64,000 nucleotides of DNA from Pigoraptor vietnamica (lineage: Eukaryota; Opisthokonta; Filasterea). This document shows, one piece after another, positions 42,972 to 53,300 of this stretch. The first letter of the stretch is position 1. The number at the start of each line of letters is the position of its first letter. The position numbers and the translations under genes are program-made. The notes under the pieces were generated by a model, which was not told the DNA's origin, ran no database searches, and saw only the letters and a list, made by a program, of their open reading frames with translations. The stretch lies in contig CALSCQ010002614.1 in assembly GCA_943704525.1 (NCBI GenBank), forward strand, positions 1-64,000. The letters are read 5' to 3'.

Positions 42972-45622
42972 TCAAATAGCGACGAGGGCCATGCAAGCTA
43001 CCACTGACAATCCCAAAGCGCGCGCAATCATCCCCACGCGACAGCGCACCTGCACATCGCTATGGCGCGCCCGCACAATGTCAGCCACGTGGCGTGCCTC
43101 CTCGAACGTCACTCCGCCCACGGCAACAATCACAAGCAGAGGGTGGTTGTCGGGACGCGGCTTCACGGAGCTCAAAAAGCGGCTGCGATTGATGGCAGTG
43201 TGGGTAAATGGCCGCAACGACATGCAGTCAAACCCCTCCCCACAGGCGTCACACGCACCCACACGGAGCACGCATGACCGCAGCGCAACTTGAGCCACGA
43301 CCCACCCGAATCCGCTCTTGAGGAGACCCTTCAGCCCCACGGATTTGTGCACGAGGTCGCTCAATTCGGGCCGCCGGTCGTCCAAAACAGCATCAACAAG
43401 CTGCGCCAACAACGGCTGGAAGGGACCGCCACTCGCAGCCGCACCTTGCGGATACAATTCTCTGCATGCCACTCTAGTTAACAAAACCGCACGACGGAGA
43501 CAAGCTCGCCATTTGAAGAAGTCGAAATAGAAAACGAAAATCGGGAGTCGAAGAAAAAAAGAATACAAGCACATGTACGCCAGAGAGCGACACGCACCCA
43601 AATCGGTGAAGACGCGCGCGGTCGGCCGCAATGTTCGCGAGGGCGTCCATGAGTGCCTGGAGGCGATCTTCCACGACATTCGAAAGTGCCGCGCCGCTCC
43701 CTTCCGCGCCGTCCGTCAACGCAAGCGCGGCGAGAGCGGCGCGCCCCTTTTCGCCCAGCCACGCCACATTTCGCTCCTCGATCGCCTCCTTGCGGGCTGA
43801 CGCCGACACAAACCACGAAGTGATCGACTCGGCCAATCGCACGCGCAGCAGGCCAGCCTCTGCATCGTCCGCGTCGGCGCGCGCGAGCGACGACACGTGC
43901 ACGAGAAGCGCGAGGGCATCGGCGGGCTCCATGTCGGGCGTCGTTCGCACGAGGTCCGCGAGCTGACGGAACGGGTGCTGCGCGCCACCCCTCCCGCCGG
44001 ACGACGACAGCCGCCACTCGGCACACGAGAGCTGGAACACCTTTTCCGAAGCCAACGCACGCTCTGCGCGGCGATCGCGTGCCGCGACGGCGAGTGCAAC
44101 GGCGGACGCCAGCAGTACGTCGACGGTAGCCGCGTGTGCGAGGTGGATTTTTGGGTTCGCCGCGATCGCGCGCAGCACGGCAGCCACGTGTTCTGCGGAG
44201 GCCTTCCCCATCAGCATGCGCTGGATGTCCGCGCCGAGCGACACGCCTTCCTTGGACGCCAAGTCCACGGCCGCGTGCAGAGCTGCGGCTGCGGCGTCTT
44301 TTGCCTTTGGCGCGCCAGCAATCTGCGAAAAGGCGGCCGAAGCGCGCGCGTTGCACCCGTGCAAAACGCTGCCGGCGGCGGCGCACAATCCCGCCGGGAC
44401 GTATGCGGCAGCCACGAGGCGGTCTGCCGCGTCCACGTACAGCGGGGAATAATCCACCGCGGCATCGCACGACCCCTCGCGGTATGGGGAGAGCTTCGCG
44501 AACATGCGGTCTGCGATGTTCTCGGCGTGCGACGTGGCCGAGGCAAGGTCAAGCGTGCGATCGAAGAGCAGCACGGACGCACGGTGCGTATGTTGGGCGG
44601 CCGTCGCCTGCGCGCCCCGCAGTCGCGCCAGTTCGGTGCCAATCGCCGACGACGCCTGCCCAATGCAAAAGCAGTCTTCGCGCGTGTCGAGCGCATCGAA
44701 CAGCGACGCGAGCGCCCCTGCCAACGAGCGCGCGCCGTGCGTCAGCGCTGCCGTGGGAAGCGGCGGATGGTCCCCTCCCGCAGAGTCGGCGTGCGGCGGT
44801 GGCAAGGGCGGTGGGAAAAAGCCATGCCATGCCGGCAGAAGGAAGAGGGACGGGGTGGCTGGTGCTATGAAGAGGGGTGTGTGCCGTACTGACACCGCGG
44901 ATTCACCTTCGGACCGACCTCGCAGGGCCGGCATCCAATCTGCCGCGAGGCGCTCGTAGAATGCATAGACGCCCGCGGAAGCCGCCACGGGAACAGCGCC
45001 GAGGAGTGCGTGGGTGGCCTCCGACACAGCACAGAATATGGCGCACGATGCGTAGGTTGGGTGGGACGAGAGAAGGGACTTGAGGGCCGACTTGGATTCG
45101 TCAAGTGCCGACGTTAGGACGACGCACGCCTGAGAACAAGAGCACTGTCAGCGATGCAAGGTGGCACAACGTGCCACGTACAAACGTACGTACACACACA
45201 CACACACACACGCACACACACACACATACACACGCACACACACACACACGCACACACAGACACACATACGCACACGCACACACACACCACACGCACACAC
45301 ACACACACACCCCACACACACGCATATGCACACACACACGCACACACGCACACACGCCAAACTAAAAAGAAGAACCGAGCTGAGTGATACAATTACAACA
45401 ACAACACACCTTTTTGCTGGCAGGTGGGAATAACTCGCCCTCCGCCGCCCCAATTTCGCGCACGGCGACGGCGCCCTTATCCCACAGCAGCGCATCAGCC
45501 CCGCACACGCGCGCAAGTTCTCCCGCAGTCACATCAAGCCACACGTCGGCGCCGCTGGCAGAGGCCGCGATCGCCCGCCATGCGCCCAGCGCAAAGGCAG
45601 CGACATCGAACGGCACAGGCAT
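42972..45622 (-). CDS. SCFD2: SCFD2-type Sec1/Munc18-family protein
   Basis: SCFD2 is a divergent SM-type protein implicated in vesicle tethering or fusion. The first exon begins MPVPFDVAAFALGAWRAIAA with DALLWDKGAVAVREIGAAEG. The large second part has ACVVLTSALDESKSALKSLL, then LLFDRTLDLASATSHAENIA, the hallmark of SM proteins, and GKASAEHVAAVLRAIAANPK. Later come MEPADALALLVHVSSL, PFQPLLAQLVDAVLDDR, SVGLKGLLKSGFGW and PLLVIVAVGGVTFEEAR, the last matching the SCFD2 FVVGGVT strand. It ends CMALVAI-TGA. The start at 45620-45622 is the ATG directly before this N-terminus. About five exons, with a long AC/TG repeat in the first intron. It is shorter than human SCFD2 in the middle loops. Confidence 0.85.
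45190..45356. repeat. (AC)n microsatellite in SCFD2 intron
   Basis: About 165 bp of ACAC with CG and AT interruptions on the + strand, hence TG on the sense strand of the gene. The high-scoring frames here (THTHTH or VCVCVC) are repeat translation only. Confidence 0.95.
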
Positions 45623-45894
45623 GGCTGTGACGCCGCAGTGCAACGGCGGAGAAGGTGAAACGCGCGGTGACTCAATCCTCTTGACGTTTTGTATGGGAAT
45701 TTGGTTTGTAACGTTACTACTGTCTGAACTATTTACTGCGGCACGTCGAGGTAAAAGACGGTCACGTTTTCCTTTGTTACACGGCGAAATCTGCAAAAAC
45801 GAGCGCGCTTTGCACCGCATTCTCTGCTCTGCACGGCAGCAAGCGGGTGCTCACGTGCCTCGACCGCGCAGAGCAAGTGGCCACGCGGTCCTTC

Positions 45895-47692
45895 TTACAT
45901 ATCGCCGGCCCCACTGACAACAAGAACGAAGGAGTTGAGCAAAGGCCAACGACAGGCAGCTTTAAGCATCAACAAAAACTTACCGCAGAGGGCTCTGACC
46001 CTCCCTCCGGGGGCTGGGCGAGCGGCTGCGACGGAGGTTGCACAGTTATTCTCACAGGCCAACAAAGCCATTTCCACGGGTCATTCTCGAGGTCTACATC
46101 CAATTGCCGCAACATACCACAAACGAAGAAAAGCTTACCTGCGCTCACGACGCGGCGACGGAGAGCGGCGGCGGGGCGAACGGGGCGAAGGAGAGCGGCG
46201 GCGGGGCGAAGGAGAGCGGCGGCGCGGAGAGGGTGAGCGACGACGCGGCGAAGGCGAACGGCGACGGGGCGAGGGGGACCGGCGCGGCGACCGACGGCGG
46301 GGCGATGGAGAGCGGCGGCGGGGGGAGGGAGAGCGGCGGCGCGGGGAGGGAGAGCGGCGGCGCGGGGAGGGCGAGCGACGTCCACGGGAGCGGCTGCGGC
46401 TGCGGCTGAAAGCAAGCGACAAGTGCATATTCGTTAGGTGCGTCATATCAACCATGGTACTCAAAGCCGTTACCGCCCAGTCAAGCGTTGTAACTCACCG
46501 GCGGCTGCCGCTGCGGGAACGGCGGCGATCGCGCGACCGAGAGCGGGACCTGAAGAAAGCGGTTAATCAGATCAGCACAAAGAGACACACGGCGAATTCC
46601 GTTGCTATTCGATGCTTGGAGAGGCACCAAGGCGGCGTGTGCACACAGCCACGTGATAATGACACCCACCGCGAGCGTCCGCGCGGACGGTATTCGTCCT
46701 TGGAGCCCTTCTCGCGCGAGCGCATTTCGTTGGGCGCTGTTGAAACACGCACATGTCAGGTGAGGGGAAGAGGGGTGCGATGCTTGACTGGGGCGCGGAC
46801 GGCGAACGTGACACTTGCGACACTTGTGACTTGTCCTGCATGCACTTGCTAGCTCTCTTCTCTCTTTTCCCCTCTTGTGCGCGCTCGTCTAAAGGCTGGA
46901 CGGAGGCGCCTTGTGGCCGGCGTGTAGCCTTGACGCAGCGAAGACGTCTTGCTTCCCATCCCAACTATCTTGGACTCTCTCGCCACAAACTAAGCTTTCG
47001 GCGGGCGCCTTGACGTCACGAAACGGCGAGGGTGCGCTTGCTTGCTTGTAAGAGACACGCGCCGCTCCACTTACTCTTGCGCTCGCCCTGGGCGAATTCG
47101 ACCTCGAGGTCGCGGCCGTGAAGCATCGTGCGCTTCATGTTCTTCACGCAGTCGTCGGCGTCGCGCTCGTCGAAGAACGTGGAGGGCAAAAGTGGGTCAA
47201 GGGTGGACGGCAGTGCGAGAAGCACGCACGACGCGGTTAAGAGACAGAGAAACTGAAAATAAACAAGCCACGACATTAACTTTGGCAAGTGCAAGAGGCA
47301 ACAACGACTGAGACGCAAGTTGGTTTGTGTGCGTGTGTGTGTGTGTGTGCAACATTCGTCGGGACATTCGCACGGGCGGATATTCGACGTAACCAAAGCC
47401 CCGGAGGCGCTGCGTGTGGTAGTCCCTGGGAAGATAGACATCCTTAATCTTGCCAAACTCCTCAAAGATGGAGTGGAGGTCCTCCGGCCTGCGAGAGTCA
47501 AACGAACAGACGTCAACTGGCAAAGCATCCGCACACAATAACACGCAGAGAAACGACACAGCGGCTGCGAACACCAAAGCAAACACCCAAAAGGCCACGT
47601 CATGCGCAGAGTGACCCTACGCACTTTGTGCGGTCGTGGAGGTTCTTAACATAGACGGAGCACTTGATGTTCCGCGAGCCGCGGTTCGCCAT
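45895..47692 (-). CDS. SRSF10/SRSF12-like SR splicing factor
   Basis: One N-terminal RRM and a C-terminal RS domain. Exons in order: MANRGSRNIKCSVYVKNLHD (RNP2); DLHSIFEEFGKIKDVYLPRD then LRGFGYVEY (RNP1); FFDERDADDCVKNMKRTMLH-GRDLEVEFAQGERKS. The FAQGERK ending and the next exon (46670-46736), NEMRSREKGSKDEYRPRGRS, match the SRSF10 group. RS exons follow: 46499-46550 (SRSRSRDRRRSRSGSRR), 46139-46405 (a repeating RRRSPSP array), 45984-46025 (42 nt, RSPSPRREGQSPL) and 45895-45913 (19 nt, GAGDM-TAA). All junctions I checked keep phase. The two terminal micro-exons and long introns suggest alternative splicing, as known for SR genes. It acts in pre-mRNA splicing in the nucleus. Confidence 0.88.
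46142..46400 (-). repeat. Tandem coding repeat of the RS domain
   Basis: An 18-24 bp unit, reading roughly GAGAGCGGCGGCGGGGCGAAG on the + strand, is repeated a dozen or so times and codes on the minus strand for RRRSPSP heptads. Unit length varies slightly. Confidence 0.85.
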
Positions 47693-47937
47693 TCTCGCCG
47701 AAAGCACAGCCGGCGCAGAAAAGAGTGTGCGACACCGGGATAGAAGAGTGCAAAAGAAAAAGAGAAGAAGAGAAAGGAATAACGAACGACAAAGTAAAGA
47801 ACACGGAGTTGAGATTTGATGGAGACAAGCGCGGCGAAGGAAACAGGTGGCGAATAGTGGCGCACACGGCCGAATTTGCGAGATGTCGCCGACGGTGTAA
47901 CAGGCGCGTAACAGGGTCTGTTATTTTACAACGAATT

Positions 47938-49955
47938 TCATTTTTGCACACCGGCTGAGGTGCCGCCTATTACGCGGCCATTCTCCACGACGGGGAGCGA
48001 CTTGAGAATGGCGCGCCACTTCTTGCGCTCTTCAACTGTCGGCTCAACCGCACCTGTGAAGTCGGAGTCTCAGCAGCAAGCATGACACATTTGCCGGTTG
48101 AGCGAGGGGCACAACGAAGCTGTGCCCAAGGGCGCCCACCTTTCTTCTTGCCGGTGTAATTGAAGACGTACATGCCATTATCGCCGGCAACAATGCGAAA
48201 GAGGTGGTACTCGTGCGCGCCGCGGTAGTCAAGCCCGTATTCGAACGTGAGGTCCCTGCGGGTGCAGCGCCGACACATCACAACAGAGTCCACAAACAGC
48301 AGTGAATGTGTCCAATTTCGTGACGGCAATGGCAGTGCGTTGTCGTGAAGGACATCATGGAAAGTGCGAATGTGTGCGAGTGAATGTACGCAATATGGCT
48401 CGTGGGTCGTCGGCATCACAATAGGATGAGTGCAAGTGAATGTGTGCTACACACGTTGGGTCATCGTCGTCGGTGACATCCCAGTACTTGAGCTGGTTGT
48501 GTGCGCGCGCGATCATGTGAAGCTGCCGCATGTGCTCGTCGGGTGTTACCTGCGACGACGCGTGGAGCAGCGCAGCATGGAGTAACAATGTATCGTCAGT
48601 CATCCTGTCCCAGCCAACATGTGTCGAGAGAGTGCCAAAGCGAATGGGATTCGCACGTGCATGTTGTTCGCACCTTCTTGCTCTGCAGCCACGAGTGAGT
48701 GATGGCACTAATGACCTCGGTCCACTCGTCCACGTGCTCGTTCTCCAGCATGTACTCGACCTGAGCGGAAGAGAAAGCGCAGACATGAGTCACCGCAACG
48801 CGCGGGAACAAACCGGTTCAGCGAACTACACTTCGCTACAAAGACAGCGGGCAGTGGACGCAAACAAGGCCCTTGCGTCATGCTCACGGCCAAACGCAAC
48901 ACACAACAAACGGTGCGCACTCTTTTCACATCACATTGCATCATGCTCACGGCAGTCGAAGCGCAACACACAACAGCGGGTGCGCACTTTTCCCTTGACA
49001 TGCAGCCACACTGCCACGCAACAGCCACACAGAGAGACATCGCCCACCATGAACTGGTCGTTGCGGCGCACAAAGTACGTCAGGATCCAATTGCGCCCGT
49101 CCAGCGCGAGGGTTTCGAAGAGCACGTTGCCTTGAATGGGCGGGTTTGCGCCTGGACAGAGCAGAATGTCACCCTCAGGTCACCAAATGGACCGAAAAAA
49201 TACGGCCGCAACGGGAATAGAACCCGTGCCCTCAGAACAACAATCCAAGCGCATCTGCTTCAGCTCAAAAGGGAGCGAGAGCACACGTACCGGCCTTTTC
49301 CTGCGACGCAGTCAGCGCCGCACGAGTTGCGTCGTCCACGTGCAGTGCTGCGTCGAGTGTGAACACACGATGAGTACGCATGGCACGAGCAGCGAAAGCA
49401 GTCGACAGCAATAGCGGACACAAGAACGACAGCGTGCGAGAACCGCGCCATCGCAAACGAGAAAATTACACATGCGACCACACGAAGCGACACACGCAGT
49501 CGCAGATATATCGGAGAGGTTCTGTAGCGGGGATCGAGCACGCAAGTGCGGAATAGCAGTCTCGGCTGAAGAGCCAATCTATCGCACTCGCCGATGAACG
49601 CGCGGCGCCTTTCCTCGGCGACGACGGTGATGCCACCCAGCGCAAGAACAGCCGCACCGGCGCAGAGGGGAGCCGCGGCAGCGGAAAAAAACCGACGCAC
49701 CCGCGACAGCGGCTCCGCTGCATGTAAAATGGGGTCAGAGAACTCAACAGTGCGATTGGCATCGCCACACAATAACCAAAGCCCGAGGCTTGCATCCCAC
49801 ATGGCAGATCGGCGCCAGTCTTTCACAGAGAGATGCAGCACACACGTGCTAGGCATGGACTGGGACCCACCGCTTTGTGTTCCAAACGCGCGGCTGCTGT
49901 GGCGCAGTGGGGTGCCTGCGACGGCGGCCACGCGACGCACTGCACGTGCGAACAT
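47938..49955 (-). CDS. Uncharacterised protein with probable mitochondrial presequence
   Basis: I do not recognise the family. The first exon (ATG at 49955) reads MFARAVRRVAAVAGTPLRHS-SRAFGTQSGG, a classic Arg/Ala presequence without acids. The next has RVRRFFSAAAAPLCAGAAVL-ALGGITVV, one likely membrane helix, then EERRRAFIGECDRLALQPR. Later exons give ALHVDDATRAALTASQEKAG, NPPIQGNVLFETLALDGRNW-ILTYFVRRNDQFMV, VEYMLENEHVDEWTEVISAI, VTPDEHMRQLHMIARAHNQL and LTFEYGLDYRGAHEYHLFRI. The C-terminus is EERKKWRAILKSLPVVENGR-VIGG, ending at TGA 47938-47940. Several exons have the well-ordered alpha/beta look of a folded matrix or intermembrane-space domain. Exon boundaries are approximate. One intron contains the tRNA-like element and another a tandem duplication. 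Confidence 0.65.
48878..48993. repeat. Intronic tandem duplication of about 50 bp
   Basis: Two copies begin TCATGCTCACGGC at 48878 and 48941. They share CGCAACACACAACA followed by GGTGCGCACT. Period about 63 bp, with small indels. It lies in an intron of the probable mitochondrial gene. Confidence 0.75.
49198..49262 (-). other. tRNA-like 3' half with T-run, within an intron
   Basis: On the minus strand, ACGGG-TTCTATT-CCCGT forms a perfect five-pair T-arm with a seven-base loop. It is followed by TGCGGCCG and then TATTTTTT, an RNA polymerase III-type terminator. Just upstream, TTGGA-TTGTTGT-TCTGA can form an anticodon arm with GTT (Asn) in the anticodon place. A matching 5' acceptor strand (GGCCGCA) is not found at the right distance and the D-arm is poor. 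Position 57 is T instead of a purine. It is therefore a degraded tRNA copy or a tRNA-derived repeat rather than a working tRNA gene. Confidence 0.45.
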
Positions 49956-50318
49956 TTCTACTTTTTTGGTAGATGAGACCGAGACGGGAACGAGAGGAAA
50001 AGTTTCACACGCGCAATGGTCGAGCTAAGGGAGGGCTATAACACGCGGGTTGTAGCCGGAGACACACTCTTGGAAAGATTGGAAGATTTGGGCCGACACT
50101 CTCAGACGTGCCAAATTCATATGCTGCGCACAGCAGTGTAACAACATCACGTGACGTAGCCGGTCCTGCTGGCACGTGGGATGAAGTGGAGCACTTCTCG
50201 ACACTGTCCCGCGCGAACGCACACGAGCACTTACACATAAGCACACACGGCCACACACATAGCCATCTATCTTCGTCAGCATTCACACACACACACACAC
50301 ACACCGCATCTCGTCGCA
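49956..50318. other. Divergent spacer, mitochondrial-like gene / DDX24
   Basis: 363 bp between divergent ATGs. A (CA)n run of about 21 bases (50283-50304) lies 15 bp before the DDX24 start, probably in its 5' UTR. No other feature was recognised. Confidence 0.5.
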
Positions 50319-53300
50319 ATGGGGCGACCGGGGAAGGTCCCGGCGACCGCCGCACGGCAGCCGACACCCACTCCCACGCAAGCGCCACCGAAATCGAAGA
50401 AGAAGAAGGCCGCCAGGAAGGCGCCATCTGCTGCGGACGGCGCGCGCGCGAGCAAGAAGGGGAAAAAGCGCGCCGTTGAGTCTGGAGATGCCGACGAGGG
50501 CGGGGATGGCGGTGCGTCGTCTGCCGCGTTTGCCGATTTCGAGTCAGAGTGGCGCCCCGTGGGTTTCGAAGGGATGGAACTCGCCGACATGGAGGGGTTC
50601 ATTGGCCTCGAGGAGCTCGACGGCGTCGACGTCGAGTACATTGACCAGGCGGGAGGACGGGAGATTCGGCTCAAGGTGTGTGTTGGCGTGCCGTCTGGCA
50701 GAGTTCGTACGTAAGTCACTGCGCAGTAACTTGTGTGCGACTGCATCGCGCGTTGAACGATGCGGCAATGCGCACTCTGTTTTCAATCGCTGAGATGATC
50801 TGCTGTTGTATCTGCAGAGGGTGGAGTCTCGCGGCAAGAAACGCAAGGCCCAAAGCGCGCCCTCGGACGCTCAGCCGAAAAAGAAGCCACGCGACGAGAA
50901 GTCCGACAACAAACCGGAGGCCGCAGACACAGCGGAAAATGCGCCGAGTGGCGAAGAAGAAACTGCCGATGCGCCGACGACCGACAGCAGTGAAGAGGCG
51001 AAGGCCGACGACAGCGAGGACGCGGCCGGTACGAATGAGCGGGAAAAGGGGCTGTCGAAGGCCGAGCTGAAACGGATTGCGAAGACACGCAAGAAGCGCG
51101 AAAAGCAGCGGCAGAAACGACTCGCGCGCAAAATGGCGAAGGCGGGGAAGGACGGCGGCGAAGCGGCTGCCAGCGCTGAAGAGGGGGACAAGAGCGCGGA
51201 GTCGGTAGGGGACGCGGCTGACTTAGAGGTCGAAGCCCGTGGCGATGAGGCTGCGGATCCCGCGGCGGAAGACGAGAGTGATGTGATGCAGGAGGGTGCC
51301 GTGGACGATAATGGTGGCGACGCGGACACGGGTGGGTTCTCGCTGTGTGTCTTCAGAGCAAGTCGGGCGGTGTAGCGAGTCGTGCGTGCGTGTGTGTGTG
51401 TGTGTGTGGGCATCCTTAGCTACTTGCGTGTGCGCATTGCGGGTGATCCACAGGCATGAGTGCCGTTCTGTTTTATGTATGCGCTTGCGACACACACCGC
51501 TCTTTACAGCAGAACACAACACAGTCACCCCAACACATCCAGACGTTGCAATTCTCAGTCTCTCACTCTGCCAGTGTGAGTCGATGGGCACACGTCTATG
51601 ATTTAAGCTCATCCGGCATCTCTCGCTGTCCAGACGTGTCCGCGTGGGAGCCTTTCAAGCTCCACCCGTCGCTCTTGGTCAACATTGCGCGCCTCAAATT
51701 CGCTGCGCCGACGGCCATTCAGGCGCAGACGCTTCCCTCGGCCGTGCTCGGAAAGAAGGACATTCTCGGGGCGGCGGAGACGGTGGGGACGCACACAATC
51801 TTCGCATTAGTCTTCTGCGAATCTTTTTTTCGCAATATTGCGTTAAGACGCAAATCTGTGTTGGCGAGGAGTCCATTTCACGGTGACGCACGCACACTGC
51901 GTTGGACCGTGCCGAGTTGTTTAGCGAGGCGTGCACTTTAACGTCGCAGTTCACCGATGCCTTTGTTTTGTTCGAGAAAAAAACTGTGTCAAGTCCTTCC
52001 GTCTATCCTCTCGATTGAACGATCATCTATCCCCACTCTCAACCCATTCGTGTGTGCGTGTTGTTGCTGCGACAGGGCTCTGGCAAGACGCTCGCGTTCG
52101 GCCTTCCCATCCTCGATCACGTGCTCAGGAAGTGCGAGGGTGACGACCGCAAGAGCGGGTCGCGCGCTGGCCTCATCGCCGTCATCATGACGCCAACACG
52201 CGAACTCGCCGTCCAAATACGGAAGCACATGGCGGATGCCGCCCAGGGGACATTCGTGCGGGTGGGTGACACACGTGGGGCAACTGGTCACGAAAAATTG
52301 CCCCCGATGTGTTAGTAGTGAGTGTTCGTCAGATTACGGATATACCATTCGGTGTGTTACTGTATGGAGTCGCAACTCGACGTGTGAGCGGGCGCACGTG
52401 TACCGCATAGCTACGCCTAGTCGACCAATGGGCGCCCGAAACACCACTCGAAAGCTGACTCTGCTGTTGTCTCAGGTGGCGGTCATTGTGGGCGGTTTGT
52501 CCGCGGACAAGCAACGGCGACAGCTGGACGAGCGGCCGCACGTGATCGTCGCGACACCCGGTCGCCTCTGGGAACTCATCGAGGGGGTACGTGCGCTCGC
52601 CTATTCCTCCTCTCCCCTCGTGTGTGCATGTTTGCGCGTATGCGCGCGCGTTTTAGGGTTTCAATCTGTCACCGCATCAACCATAACACTTTGTTTCCGT
52701 TTTCTGTGAAAGTGTCGACTTGTTGACGTGTGAATGTGCGAATGTGCAATGCGCGCAGGGTCACCCGTACGTCTCGGACCTCTCCCGCCTGCGCTTCTTC
52801 GTGCTGGACGAGGCCGATCGCATGGTGCAGCAGGGCCACTTTGCCGAGCTCAGCGCAATCATCGGCCGTTTGCCACCGGTGAAGGGGTGGGTCGCCACGG
52901 GCGTGCTTTAAAGTGACGGACCAGCTTCAGTCCACCGAATCCGCGCGCGTGTGAGAGTGTGAGAGAATATGCAGTTGAAAAGAAGCAAGCATGCGATCGC
53001 CTAACACGTTCTGTCTCTCTCGTCTGTAGCGACCGCAAGGAGTTAGCGAAGACGGACGGTGAGTGCCCGTAGTCCAGTACCGGACCCCCAAAGGACGCGC
53101 AGTGGTTTGGGAATCTTCTTGAACTTCTGATGCGTTGACCGTGTTTCTTGACGCCCGTTTGCCTTTCCCTTCCAGCCCTTCGTCAGACGTTCGTTTTCTC
53201 CGCGACGCTGACTCTTCCGCCGGAGAAAGGGCGTCGGCGCAAGGTCAACCAGGACGGCGACGAGAGCGACAAGACTCTCGGTGCGTGGGATTCGGCATCG

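Noticed and set aside
45101-45433. THTHTH and VCVCVC open frames
   Set aside because: Translation of the AC/TG microsatellite in the SCFD2 intron.
45935-46852. Gly/Glu/Arg repeat protein on the + strand over the RS domain
   Set aside because: It is the reverse of the RRRSPSP coding repeat, and the SR gene model is supported by RRM motifs and spliced exons.
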